Of a DNA stretch of 12,541 nucleotides, positions 1 to 10,173 are shown piece after piece. The notes below the pieces were generated by a model. That model did no database searches. It was not told the DNA's origin and worked only from the letters and a program-made list of their open reading frames with translations. The translations under genes were made by a program, and so were the position numbers. The stretch covers positions 1 through 12,541 of the forward strand of contig JAAMXY010004509.1 of assembly GCA_019677205.1 (NCBI GenBank), written 5' to 3'. Positions within the stretch are counted from its first letter, which is position 1; each line of letters starts with the position of its first letter. The stretch is from Pinguiococcus pyrenoidosus (lineage: Eukaryota; Sar; Pinguiophyceae; Pinguiochrysidales; Pinguiochrysidaceae).

Positions 1-36
1 CCGACGACGTCGTCCTCCCCGAGGCGGCACGCGGCG

Positions 37-2510
37 ATGCGCTACATGCAGGTGGCAGCTCCGAAGCCGCGCGGCGCCTTCGGCGACGTGGCGGGGCCGG
101 ACGGCCTGCCCGACCACTACCAGGCCTCCGCGGCCTACCGGAACGGCGACGCCGTCGACTGGGAGTCCAGCGCCGCCAGCGTCATCTTCCCGCACGGAAT
201 GCCCCGTCCGGCCGTGAACGGGGCCCGCCTGGACGGCATGATCGCCGTGTCCGCCAACCCGAACTTTGACATGACCACGGCCGTGGAAGCGTCCTCCCAG
301 CTGCAGCAGCGAATTGCTGCTGACAAGCGCAAAAGAGATGACGTCGAGGCCGCCGCCGGCGGCTCGCGCAAGGGCGGCGCCAAGCGCCTCAAGGACGAGG
401 GCCACGTGCAGCAGCTCGTCAAGCTGTCCAACATGAACGGCGGCACCAAGTCCCGCCGGAGCAGCAAGACCTGGTCCAGCGAGGAGGACTCCAAGCTTCG
501 GGACGCCGTCGAGCGACTTGGCACCGCCAACTGGTTCGAGGTCGCGAAGCGGGTCGGCACCAACCGGCCCCAGACGCAGTACAGCTACCGGTGGACCAAA
601 GTGCTCAACCCCGGGCTCGTGAAAGGCTCCTGGACGGAAGATGAAGACAACCTGATCCGTCGGGAGGTGCAAGAGAAGGGCATCAACGAGGTGCGCTGGT
701 CCGCCGTCGCCGAGAAGCTGGTCGGGCGCATCGGGAAGCAGTGCCGAGAGCGCTGGTACAACCACCTCGACCCGAGCATCACCAGGTCGGCCTGGACGGA
801 GGAGGAGGACCGCATCATCTTCGAGTCGCAGTCACGCATTGGGAATAAGTGGACGGACATCGCCAAGCTTCTTCCCGGCCGCAGCGAGAACGCCGTCAAG
901 AACCGCTACCACTCGCGCGCGCGCAGGCAGTGGGAGAACAAGCAGAAAATAAACGGCGGCTTCAACAGGGACGCGAAGGCCCGCCAGACCACGCAGGGAG
1001 AGATCGAGCGCCTGCAGGCCAGGCTCGTTCGTCGCCGCATGGTCGCCACCGTCGCGAGCCTCGCCGCCCTTGGCGTCCTCGAGCACATCCGGGCAACCGA
1101 AGCAGATGGGGACGGAGACCAGACGGCCACCTCCAATGAGAGCGAGGACGACTTCGAGGCCTTCCAGAACTCCGCCGACATCGACAACGACCAGCCAGCG
1201 TCCAGCATGACGTTTGAGGCCGGGGCAGCGTTCATGACGAACGATGCGAGCAGCACAATCGGCGGCGAGAGCGTCGATGCCGCCCCGGGCGGTGACCAGC
1301 CAGCGATGGAGTCGCCCGCTGGCTCCGCCGAGCCGTCTCCCGCCAAGGAGAAGCCGGCCAAGCGAAGCTCGCTGCGAAGCTGGATTGGAAGGATCTGCCA
1401 ACGTGCGAAGAGGGCCATCGAAAACGGGGGCCTCGGCGAGGTTGCTGAAATTGCCCTGGATGGCCTCCACGCAGACGACGCAACGGTGGAAGAGCTGCGC
1501 GCAGCGATTGACGGAGACGTGGCCATCAGCAATGAGGAGAGGGTGCTGACCTCGTCGGCCATCGAGTGCGCGGTGAAAGAGCTTGCCACCTACCCGTGGG
1601 ACGCAGCGGAAGAGATGGCCCGCGAGAACGGCCTTGAAGGTAGCTTCCTGTCGACCGTGTCGGGCTCGAGGGCCTCGAACCTCGACGAGGCGCAGCGAAC
1701 AACCTCCGAGAAGGCCGGCCAGGGTCAGCTGAGCTCGACCGCCAGCCTGACCTTGAGCGGAAGTACCGGAGCACTGCTCCAGGTCGTCCTGGGCGATGAT
1801 AACTCGGGGTCTAGCGGAGTGGCTCTTTCGGATTCCATCGAAGCTTCCCTGGCGAGGGGAAGCGGATCCTTGCCCACGCCCCTCTCGGTGGCCGCGGGCG
1901 ACACGCAGAGCTCTACATTCACCTTGAACGGGGGTCTTCACGACGAGGATGAGGCCGATCAGCAGGCGTCGGAGAGACCTGCGCCCAAGCTGAGCGCGAT
2001 ACACTGCGGCCGTGCGACCCGTGGCCGCAACGGCTCGAGCTCGGGCCTGTTGGGCGACCCGCGCTTGCGAGACACGTCCCCCACGGCGAGGGCCTTCTCG
2101 AGCTTGCGTCAGATACTGCACCTCGATCAGCGCCTGCGCTGTGTGAAGAAGGTACGAAGGGAACGGACAACTTCCCGCCCATCAATCCCGCTCATGCAAC
2201 CCATCGTGGATTCCCTGTTTGCAGGACAAACCAGAAGAGAAATCGGCGAGGCGCGGCACCGCCACCGATGTCTTCCTTAATTTTGATGAGAAGATCGAGG
2301 TCCCCATGGCCCTGCTCCCACACTACCGGTACGGTTTCTGCTCAAGCATCCTGCGGACGACCAGCGGCTTATCCCTCGCCTTGATCAAAAACCTCCAGGT
2401 TTCTCAACGCGGACACTCAGTACGCGATCATGGAGAAGCTGGTGGCCAACATGCGCGAGGTTGCGCGACGCATGGAGCATGGCCAGTCGGCAAGCAAGAG
2501 GAGCACCTAG
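37..2510 (+). CDS. R1R2R3-type MYB transcription factor, possibly 5'-partial
   Basis: Nuclear DNA-binding regulator of about 776 residues counted from the ATG at 37. Exons read by eye: 37-2151, 2225-2328 and 2399-2510 (stop TAG 2508-2510); introns 2152-2224 (phase 0) and 2329-2398 (phase 2). Three tandem MYB repeats lie at about residues 144-296. Repeat 1 has Trp146/166/186. Repeat 2 has Trp199/221/240, with 22 instead of about 20 residues between its first two Trp. Repeat 3 has Trp253/272 and Tyr291 in place of the third Trp. A basic stretch (residues 97-120) precedes the repeats, and a long Ser/Ala/Glu-rich region follows. Reading straight through the first intron stops at 2280, but splicing gives a more protein-like tail ending FLNADTQYAIMEKL...KRST. 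The frame stays open upstream to base 1, so the true start may lie outside the window; an ATG at 46 is also possible. Three-repeat MYBs often control the cell cycle, but the targets here are unknown. MYB identity is firm; the tail splicing is likely. Confidence 0.88.
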
Positions 2511-3320
2511 TTCGTCGCGCTCGGCGACCTTGTGGCCGACTTCTCTATGAGCGCCCGTGGACAGGCTCGGTCCCTTCGTGGCTCTCACGATGATTCTGCT
2601 ATGTTATGTAAAGAAGTTTGTATCCTATCTTGCCAGCGCGAGGGCTACTCGGATGGCAGGAGACAGGTGGAGGTTTTGGGTGTACACCTACGGGGACCAT
2701 GATCATGCGAGCGAAAGTTGATGTAACCACCACCGAAGGCTTCGTGGCTTGCGCTCTGGAAGTTCCCAACGAGCTAGAACACGAAAGGGATGGGGCGGTT
2801 CAATCCTCAAGAAGGCTTATGCGGCTCACCATGGAGCTTGTCTCACACCGATGCCATCTTTTCAAGTTTTGCCTTCGTTTCTTCATGTGGCACACCGGAT
2901 CAGCGCCTCGCACGGGGCGAGATCGGCGTGACCTGTTTTTAATGATTGTCTAGCTTCGTTTGATGCATGATTCTGATTCGACCAGATCTGTTATTGGGCT
3001 TCCAGGCCGACGCTTCTTGCACGTGTTTCCAAGAGGCTGGCACAAGACCGCGCATGGGCGGTTGTTGATGGGTAGTACGTCCGATGTGGGACGCCAAGCA
3101 TCGAATCGAAGTTGTGTCGCGCGCTCTATAAGGTGGAGAGCAGTACTCATGACGAAGCCTGCCGTGGCGTTGCAAGCAGCAGGGCTTCAAGCTTGAAGTC
3201 CTTTGCGACGACTGCTTCCTAGAGTCAGGCCATAATTCAAGGAGACATACTATCCACTTTTCATCCTACGTCCCGTCCGTCTCTTGTCCAAAAAGACACC
3301 ATCAAAAAGGGATGTCCTCT
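2511..3320. other. Convergent intergenic spacer between MYB and the DGAT1 fusion
   Basis: This spacer should hold the two facing 3' untranslated regions. I see no recognisable domain in its short open frames, no tRNA-like cloverleaf and no clear AATAAA signal on either strand. A TGTAA just after 2600 on the plus strand could act as an algal-type poly(A) signal, which is weak evidence. A TATAAG sequence near 3126 is followed by only a 15-codon frame and is probably chance. Confidence 0.5.
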
Positions 3321-6300
3321 CTACAACTCGTTGCCCATCACGTCACCACCGGGCGTCAAAATCGAGGATGCGGCCGCCCCAAGAAGCGTCGCATTGCCAA
3401 CAAGCTGCGCTTCTTGCGAAAAGGCCCGCCCAAAGCCGTCCGATCCATCTTCGAACTGCCTCGTGAAGTCGTAGTAGTACAGCAGAACGGCGAGGGGTTG
3501 CCCTACGCAGTGCGAGCGGAATCAGGGCACAGCCCGTGCGAGCGGTGCTACCCTTAAGGCCGAGCTTACCCAAGATGCAGAAGCTGCCCCAAAACAGCAT
3601 GTTCCCGATGTACTCGTTTCCTTGGCTGAAGATCTTATCCATGCGCTTCGACAGCGCAACGAGGGGAATCTGCGACATCATCGCTAGAAAGGCCCAGGCG
3701 CGAATGCGCTTGAAGGGCACGCTGACCAGGAACTCGTGGAACACGGCGGAGACGAAGAAGACGCAAAAGATGGCAAGGGATTTCGACATCCCGAGACGAA
3801 GGCACGGGAAGAAGCAGTGGCGCACCATCCAATGGTGCACGGGGAGATTCCACAAGCGCCAATACTCTCCCACCGTGGTGGCGTTCCACCAGTCCTTGTA
3901 GAAGACGCGGTCGCCAAACCTTGAGGCAAGTCCACCGTTATCCTCCGTGCGTGGCTGGCCAGCAAGGGGACGGCGCCTCACCTCAGGAGCTCCGCCAGCA
4001 GATTCAAGAAGAGGTGGAAGACGAGGTAGAAGCCAAGCAGCCAGACGTAGGTGGTTGAGAGGCTCAACCGAAGCACTCGTTCCACAATCACGGGGATGCT
4101 TCCGGACTCGAAGTCCGGCATTGCCGCCTTGATGTGGGGCAGGATGTACTGCGCGGAAATGAAGATGATGAGGCCGCTGAACACCACGATCTGGCTCACG
4201 AGACTGGCAACATAGCCACCCCTAGCGCAGAGAGGATGGATGACGCGAGGAGCTCTCGAGGACCGCGTGGAGGTTGCTTTTCACCTGATCTTCTCGGTCC
4301 GAGGATAGTCCAACTGATAGCTGAGTGTTGGGGCGGCCCAGAAATAGTACAGATCGGCCACGGACAAATTGGCTGGGTACTCCGTGGTTGTCTCTGCATG
4401 CTTCACCTTCGCAGCCAAGGAGCGCCTGAGCTCCATCGCGTCTTCATCATTCGCGCGTGTGTACTTTCGCAGGTCCTATCCGAGGCATGCATTGCTCCCT
4501 TAGCGACTACTGCTGTCGGCCCTCGACGGAACCACAGGCGTGTCGTACCTGGTTCACGTGCGTGTACGAAACAAGCTTCATCCACAGAACGGTCGCTATG
4601 AAGACGTAGCACGACGCCGCGGGGGGAGTCGACGCCAAAGGACTATGGCGGCAAAGAGAGCGCGGCGGAATGCCTCTTAGCCTAGGATGATGGCGGAAAG
4701 CTGGGAGGACACCGAGCTCCGTACCTATAGATGACGATGCAAGGCACCCCAAGCACCGAGGCCAAGTTCAGAAAGCTAAGTACGCGCACGACGAGCTCCG
4801 GAACGACGTGCCGTGCCGCGACCTTCTCGATGGCAAGGCTAAGCAGAACATTGACGTTCAGCAGAGCGATGCCTGTCAAGCATGGCCAATCCTGGAAGGT
4901 GTCCCCCAAGGACGGGACCTGTGGAGAAGGTGCGTGGCAGCGGCAGGATTATCTAGTCGTCGTCTACGGCTCTCCTCCGACATGCAGATCCATCACACCT
5001 CGAGCAGAAGTCCATACTTCTTGATGTTATCTACAATCAGTCGAAAGTTCAGCACCAAAAGGAGGAGGGCGCCAAGGTTAAAGAAGCCTCGGTAGTCGGG
5101 CTTTCCAGACCCGGCGCTCATCAGGGACGCCTGGTGGGGGCGTGGACCTCGTGAGCGCTAAGGAGCAAAACCAACCGACACGAAGGCGAACGCAGCGTCG
5201 GAAGCGCTCGCACCTGATTCTCTTTGTGCATCGGGCGAGACGGCGGGTAGGTGGAAGGGTCCAGGACCTTCTTCACGGGGGGTAGAGAGGACTCTGCCGT
5301 CCGGCCTTTCCGTCGCGTCGAAACAGGGCTCCTCGCAAGGACCTCCGAGAGCTTCTGGCGCAGCTCGGCCTCTTCCTCGGGGGGCGCCACGTCTGCATTC
5401 CCGTCGTCGGCAATCTCCAAGGACGCCAACCCAAGGGCCCTGCGTTCCATGTCGAGCATGACAAGAAGCCCATGCAAACGCAGTCGCCGTGCGGCACGTA
5501 CCCTGGCGCCCTCGTAGGCTCCTCCTCAGCGGACTCTTTTGCCTCCGCCGCCGTGATGCCGCTCTGAATCGTTTGCAGCCAGAGCGCCGCGTCTTCGGCG
5601 GTCGTGGCGGACGCGCGGAGGATGATTCGGCCTTCGTGAGAGATCACGTGCTCCGAATCTACCAGCCAGACGCTGAACGCGAAGAACTGGAAAAGCATGG
5701 CGCACGTGATATCAGCCGGCTGCCGGACGCGCGAATGGCTGTCGGGTCCATGGGAGATACTTCTGCGCTTCCCCTACCTTCCCATTCTTCTTCGCGCCGT
5801 CGTATCGGACTACGCAGTTCTGCAGATCGAGCTCCTCGAGGGGCGGCGATTTCGTGCGCTGCTCTTCGTTCTTGTAGACGAGTATCTTCGACCCATCGAC
5901 AACGACGTACCGCAGCACCTGAGGACGACGAGGCACATCTTGAGTCCCAACGCTGGCTCCTTCTAGCCGCCCACTGGCCCCTCAGCCGCACCGACGTACC
6001 CAAGTGCCAAGGCGGAACGTCGTCAAGCTGTACTTGCTTTGGTACTGATAGAGGTAGCCGGCGCCACCGGATGGAGGTTCCTGCTCTGTCTTCGCCTTCT
6101 CGAGTTCCTGTTTCAGCTTGTCCACCTGTGGCGCCGCATCTCAGCGGCCCGGTCGGACGGCGTAGGCAAGTTGGAAACGTGGCCTACCTCGCTGAGGAGA
6201 TCTTCCATGGACGGCTGGCTCGTGAGGCCTGGGGGATCCGGCACCGGAGCGTCCTCGTCATCCCCGGCAACGTCGGTGTCCTCCTGCTCCTCCTCCCCTT

Positions 6301-6861
6301 CTTCTTCTGTTTCTTCATGCGTTTCGGGCAGGAAGAGTTGGGTCAGCAATTTACGGCCCTTCGCTTCCAATGCCTCGGCCACGGCGCCCCGCTGCGCTCT
6401 CGCACCCGCATCTGCCTCCTTGTTTTTTCCACCCAACGCCCTGGCGTACCTTTGAAAAGGTCGGCGCTGAAGTTCGGGCAGCTCTCCTCTGTGAGCTTGC
6501 AATACAGCTCCTTGGCGGCCTTGGGATCCAAGTGGCTTTGCTCCTTCCACGCAAGATGCTTCTTCCTCCCGACCTGCGCCGCAGACTGCTGAGCTCCACA
6601 AACCGCGTCGCCCGTTTCGCGGTGGGAGGTACCTGGTCAAACAGGCTCGGTGCGGCCTGTCGACACGCTCCCACCTGCGGAAGGATGGCGTTACGGCTAC
6701 CGCGCGAAAGTGGGGGGACCACAAGGATGCTCAAGGCGCACCGTCGCCACTTTGTAAAGCCCGTAGAGCTGCAGCCGCAGCGAGCTGGGCAGCTGCACAA
6801 TCTCCGAGTCGCCGCGCACGTGAGCGGTGGCCGCTTGGAAGCGGTGCTCAAGCGACGCCAT
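3321..6861 (-). CDS. DGAT1: ACBP-PH-DGAT1 fusion: diacylglycerol O-acyltransferase with N-terminal acyl-CoA-binding domain
   Basis: Joins acyl-CoA to diacylglycerol to make triacylglycerol, presumably in the ER membrane. Exons in transcript order: 6861-6742, 6674-6633, 6573-6450, 6396-6188, 6125-6000, 5918-5778, 5686-5502, 5439-5214, 5130-4999, 4918-4725, 4642-4549, 4475-4285, 4221-3982, 3919-3570, 3502-3321 (stop TAG). All introns are GT-AG and phases agree, giving about 851 residues. Residues 1-89 are an ACBP domain (LYGLYKVATVG; Tyr33, Lys37, Lys59 and Tyr78 match the ligand residues Tyr28, Lys32, Lys54 and Tyr73 of mammalian ACBP). Residues 100-185 are an acidic linker ending in a coiled-coil-like helix. 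Residues 188-297 are a PH domain with the usual helix Trp (Trp290). Residues 392-851 are DGAT1: DYRGFF, FYKDWWN (681-687), the likely catalytic His736 in SAVFHEF, and GQPLAVLLYYYD near the end. Uncertain points: the acceptor of exon 4 (6396, 6363 or 6411), the acceptor of exon 9 (5130 or 5157), and a possible start at 7089 adding 76 residues. Domain identities are strong; one continuous transcript is inferred. Confidence 0.88.
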
Positions 6862-8495
6862 CTCCCTTATATCCCGTAAGGTCCGTGGGAGGCCCACGTC
6901 TGCGCGAGGGAGCGGCGCTGAAGGGCGTAAGATGGCGCACGGCGCCAGGGACGCCAGACCTCTTTGGCCCTCTGTCCAAATCTTGTTTTCATTTCTCCAA
7001 GGATCGCCCTCATAGATAGCGAGAGCTTCTCGGACTTTGAATTCTGAGCTCTTATCACTGGTGGCTGCCAAGAGCTCCGTCGATTTCATAGGAGGACCAG
7101 TTGTCGATGCGGCGTTGCCTTTGGGATTGGATAGCGTCGATGAGCGAGATTCTGTGGCTACGTCACTCCGTTATTTCCGCGTGGGTCAGCAAGGTTAGGG
7201 CTATCCGTTCCGTCGGCGTCGTTAAGTGAAAAGTCGTGAAATCCATGGACTGATTCCTGCGATTCGTGAGCTTCCTGCCGGAGTTGAGTGGAAATTGGAA
7301 ATTGAGCGGAGTGAATACAGTTCTCTATACTGGCGAGGCGGTTCCAAAGTTTGGAAAAAGTCGAATAAGATATTCAACTCTATGTATTTGAATTATTGAA
7401 ATTCCAATTCCAATTCGGATTGTGAGGAAGAGGCGAAATATCCAAATGTGGCGCTTCCCAAGAATACAGTAATACAAAATAGTAAAAATGAAAAAGAAAG
7501 TACCATATTGTTACGGAGCGGAAAGCAAGGTCGCGTCGCCGAGTTCCGCCACTTCGCTCGCTTTTAGGTTGCCGTATCGGTTGCACCTTTCCGGGGGTCA
7601 TACGCACTTGCTTGACTTCATCCTTTACTGCAACTCTGTGGACTCCTTGGGCCCGTTGAGATGGAATTTCCGAAAGAGCGAGGCAAGTCAATTCAATCCG
7701 GAGAGGAGGGATGCATGTTTGAGCTGCCTACAGCCAGCTACTCCCTTGCTTCGGGCGGCACGAAGAGCGAGAGCTGTTTTGGCACACGGTGGGTCTGTAT
7801 GACCCGAGAGATCTCGTCTTCATTGACGAGGTTTAGACGCATGAAGGCGACGCCTTGCGAAGATACTCTTGGAGTCCAGCAGGTGCGCTGCGCAAAGCAG
7901 CCAGCCGCAACCCAGCTCGCCAGAAATCGCAAAACAAAATTGGAAGTTGAAAATCCTCGGAAAGTTCCCCGGACCTTCAACCCCCAATCTGCCCCATGCC
8001 TTTCACATGCCATTGGGCGAATGCTCGGATATTTGACCAATCAGCGCGCATCTACACAAGGAGAAAGAAACGATAGCCGTTGCAATTTCAATGAAACAAA
8101 TCTATTTTTATATTGTCAATTACTTCAAAATGTGACACATATATCTCAGTACTAATACAATATTATTTTATGTCTATAACGTATTTTCATGCAGCCTGCT
8201 TCAACCAGGGATCAAGGTCACCTTCACACTGAAACTCAACCTCTTTAAAATACTTTCAAATATATCATATCATAAATACGTATACATAATAGTGAAATTA
8301 TAATATCTTTTTGGAAACGATCGTCATATCCATTGGGTCTTGACGAGTCCGGGAAAACCGCATCCGCAGCCGCCAGCCCCCTTCCGCTGCGTCTATCTTG
8401 CACGCCTCAACTCGTTGCCCACGCAGAGAGCTTCGCATACAGCTCTCCGTCGACTTCTTGATCTCTCAAGCTTGATCTGCCGCTGCCTTTCCATC
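6862..8495. other. Divergent 1.6 kb spacer between the DGAT1 fusion and GAPDH
   Basis: Holds the promoters and 5' leaders of two divergently transcribed genes. Composition changes sharply: AT-rich islands lie around 7285-7500 and 8080-8325 (the line 8101-8160 has 14 G/C in 60), while the flanking exons are GC-rich. CCAAT boxes cluster at 7984-8041, and an AATTGGAA motif recurs at about 7294, 7400 and 7939. The last 120 bp before the GAPDH ATG are pyrimidine-rich, as expected for a leader. The open frames here (for example 7661-8155 plus, 7738-8040 minus) match no family I recognise. Confidence 0.55.
7984..8041. promoter_or_regulatory. Cluster of three CCAAT boxes upstream of GAPDH
   Basis: CCAAT at 7984-7988 (+), ATTGG at 8012-8016 (CCAAT on -) and CCAATCA at 8037-8043 (+, in the context GACCAATCAGC) are spaced 28 and 25 bp apart. 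CCAAT is the NF-Y-type site found in many eukaryotic promoters. The cluster lies about 455 bp before the GAPDH start codon, and a further ATTGG is at 8332-8336. A regulatory role is inferred; the pentamers can occur by chance. Confidence 0.35.
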
Positions 8496-9847
<1,352 letters not shown>

Positions 9848-10172
9848 GGGGGCTGGGGTGCTTCCCCCGGTCTTGTCGTCAACGGCGTGAACGGATAGCA
9901 GAGTGTGAACGCCGCACAGAGTGTGCTGAACTAGAGTTTGCCAGCCAGAGACGGCCCCGGCAGGACGTCGCCAGCGACGAGGGCATCTCGGCAGTTGAGC
10001 TAATTCCCGGATTCGGACAAGCGCAGCGCTTGGACTCTATACCGAAGGCCTTTCACACACCGCACCGTAGCGGTCCCCATGCGGTACCACGCCTCCTACC
10101 CTCTCATCAGTCTCGGGAACCTGTCCGCCCCCGTAGTTCGCCAGCGTCCTCGTCTCCTGAGTCCTCGTCTCC
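9848..10172. other. Convergent spacer between GAPDH and the Mpv17-family gene
   Basis: This contains the two facing 3' ends. No gene is seen. CAGAGTGTG is repeated at 9899-9907 and 9917-9925. The 13-base unit GTCCTCGTCTCCT occurs at 10146-10158 and 10161-10173, ending at the stop codon of the minus-strand gene. No clear poly(A) signal is visible. Confidence 0.5.
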
Positions 10173-10173
10173 T
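10146..10173. repeat. Two-copy 13-base direct repeat, period 15
   Basis: GTCCTCGTCTCCT occurs at 10146-10158 and 10161-10173. It lies just after the stop codon of the Mpv17-family gene (which occupies 10173-10175 on the minus strand), hence in its 3' untranslated region. It is probably a small local duplication. Confidence 0.6.

Noticed and set aside
832-2121. Long minus-strand frame of 429 codons opposite the MYB gene
   Set aside because: It mirrors the GC-rich MYB exon in antisense, has low-complexity Arg/Gly/Leu content and no recognisable domain.
2618-2953. Plus-strand frame of 111 codons after the MYB gene
   Set aside because: No domain, no splice or start evidence, and it lies where the MYB 3' untranslated region is expected.
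3120-3196. TATAAG followed by a short ATG frame in the convergent spacer
   Set aside because: The frame is only 15 codons and nothing else supports a promoter; chance is more likely.
5489-6592. Plus-strand frame of 367 codons
   Set aside because: It lies opposite the PH and linker exons of the DGAT1 fusion, crosses their introns, and shows no family features.
7661-8155. Plus-strand frame of 164 codons in the divergent spacer
   Set aside because: No domain is recognised, it enters the AT-rich island, and it covers likely promoter elements. I cannot support it as a gene.
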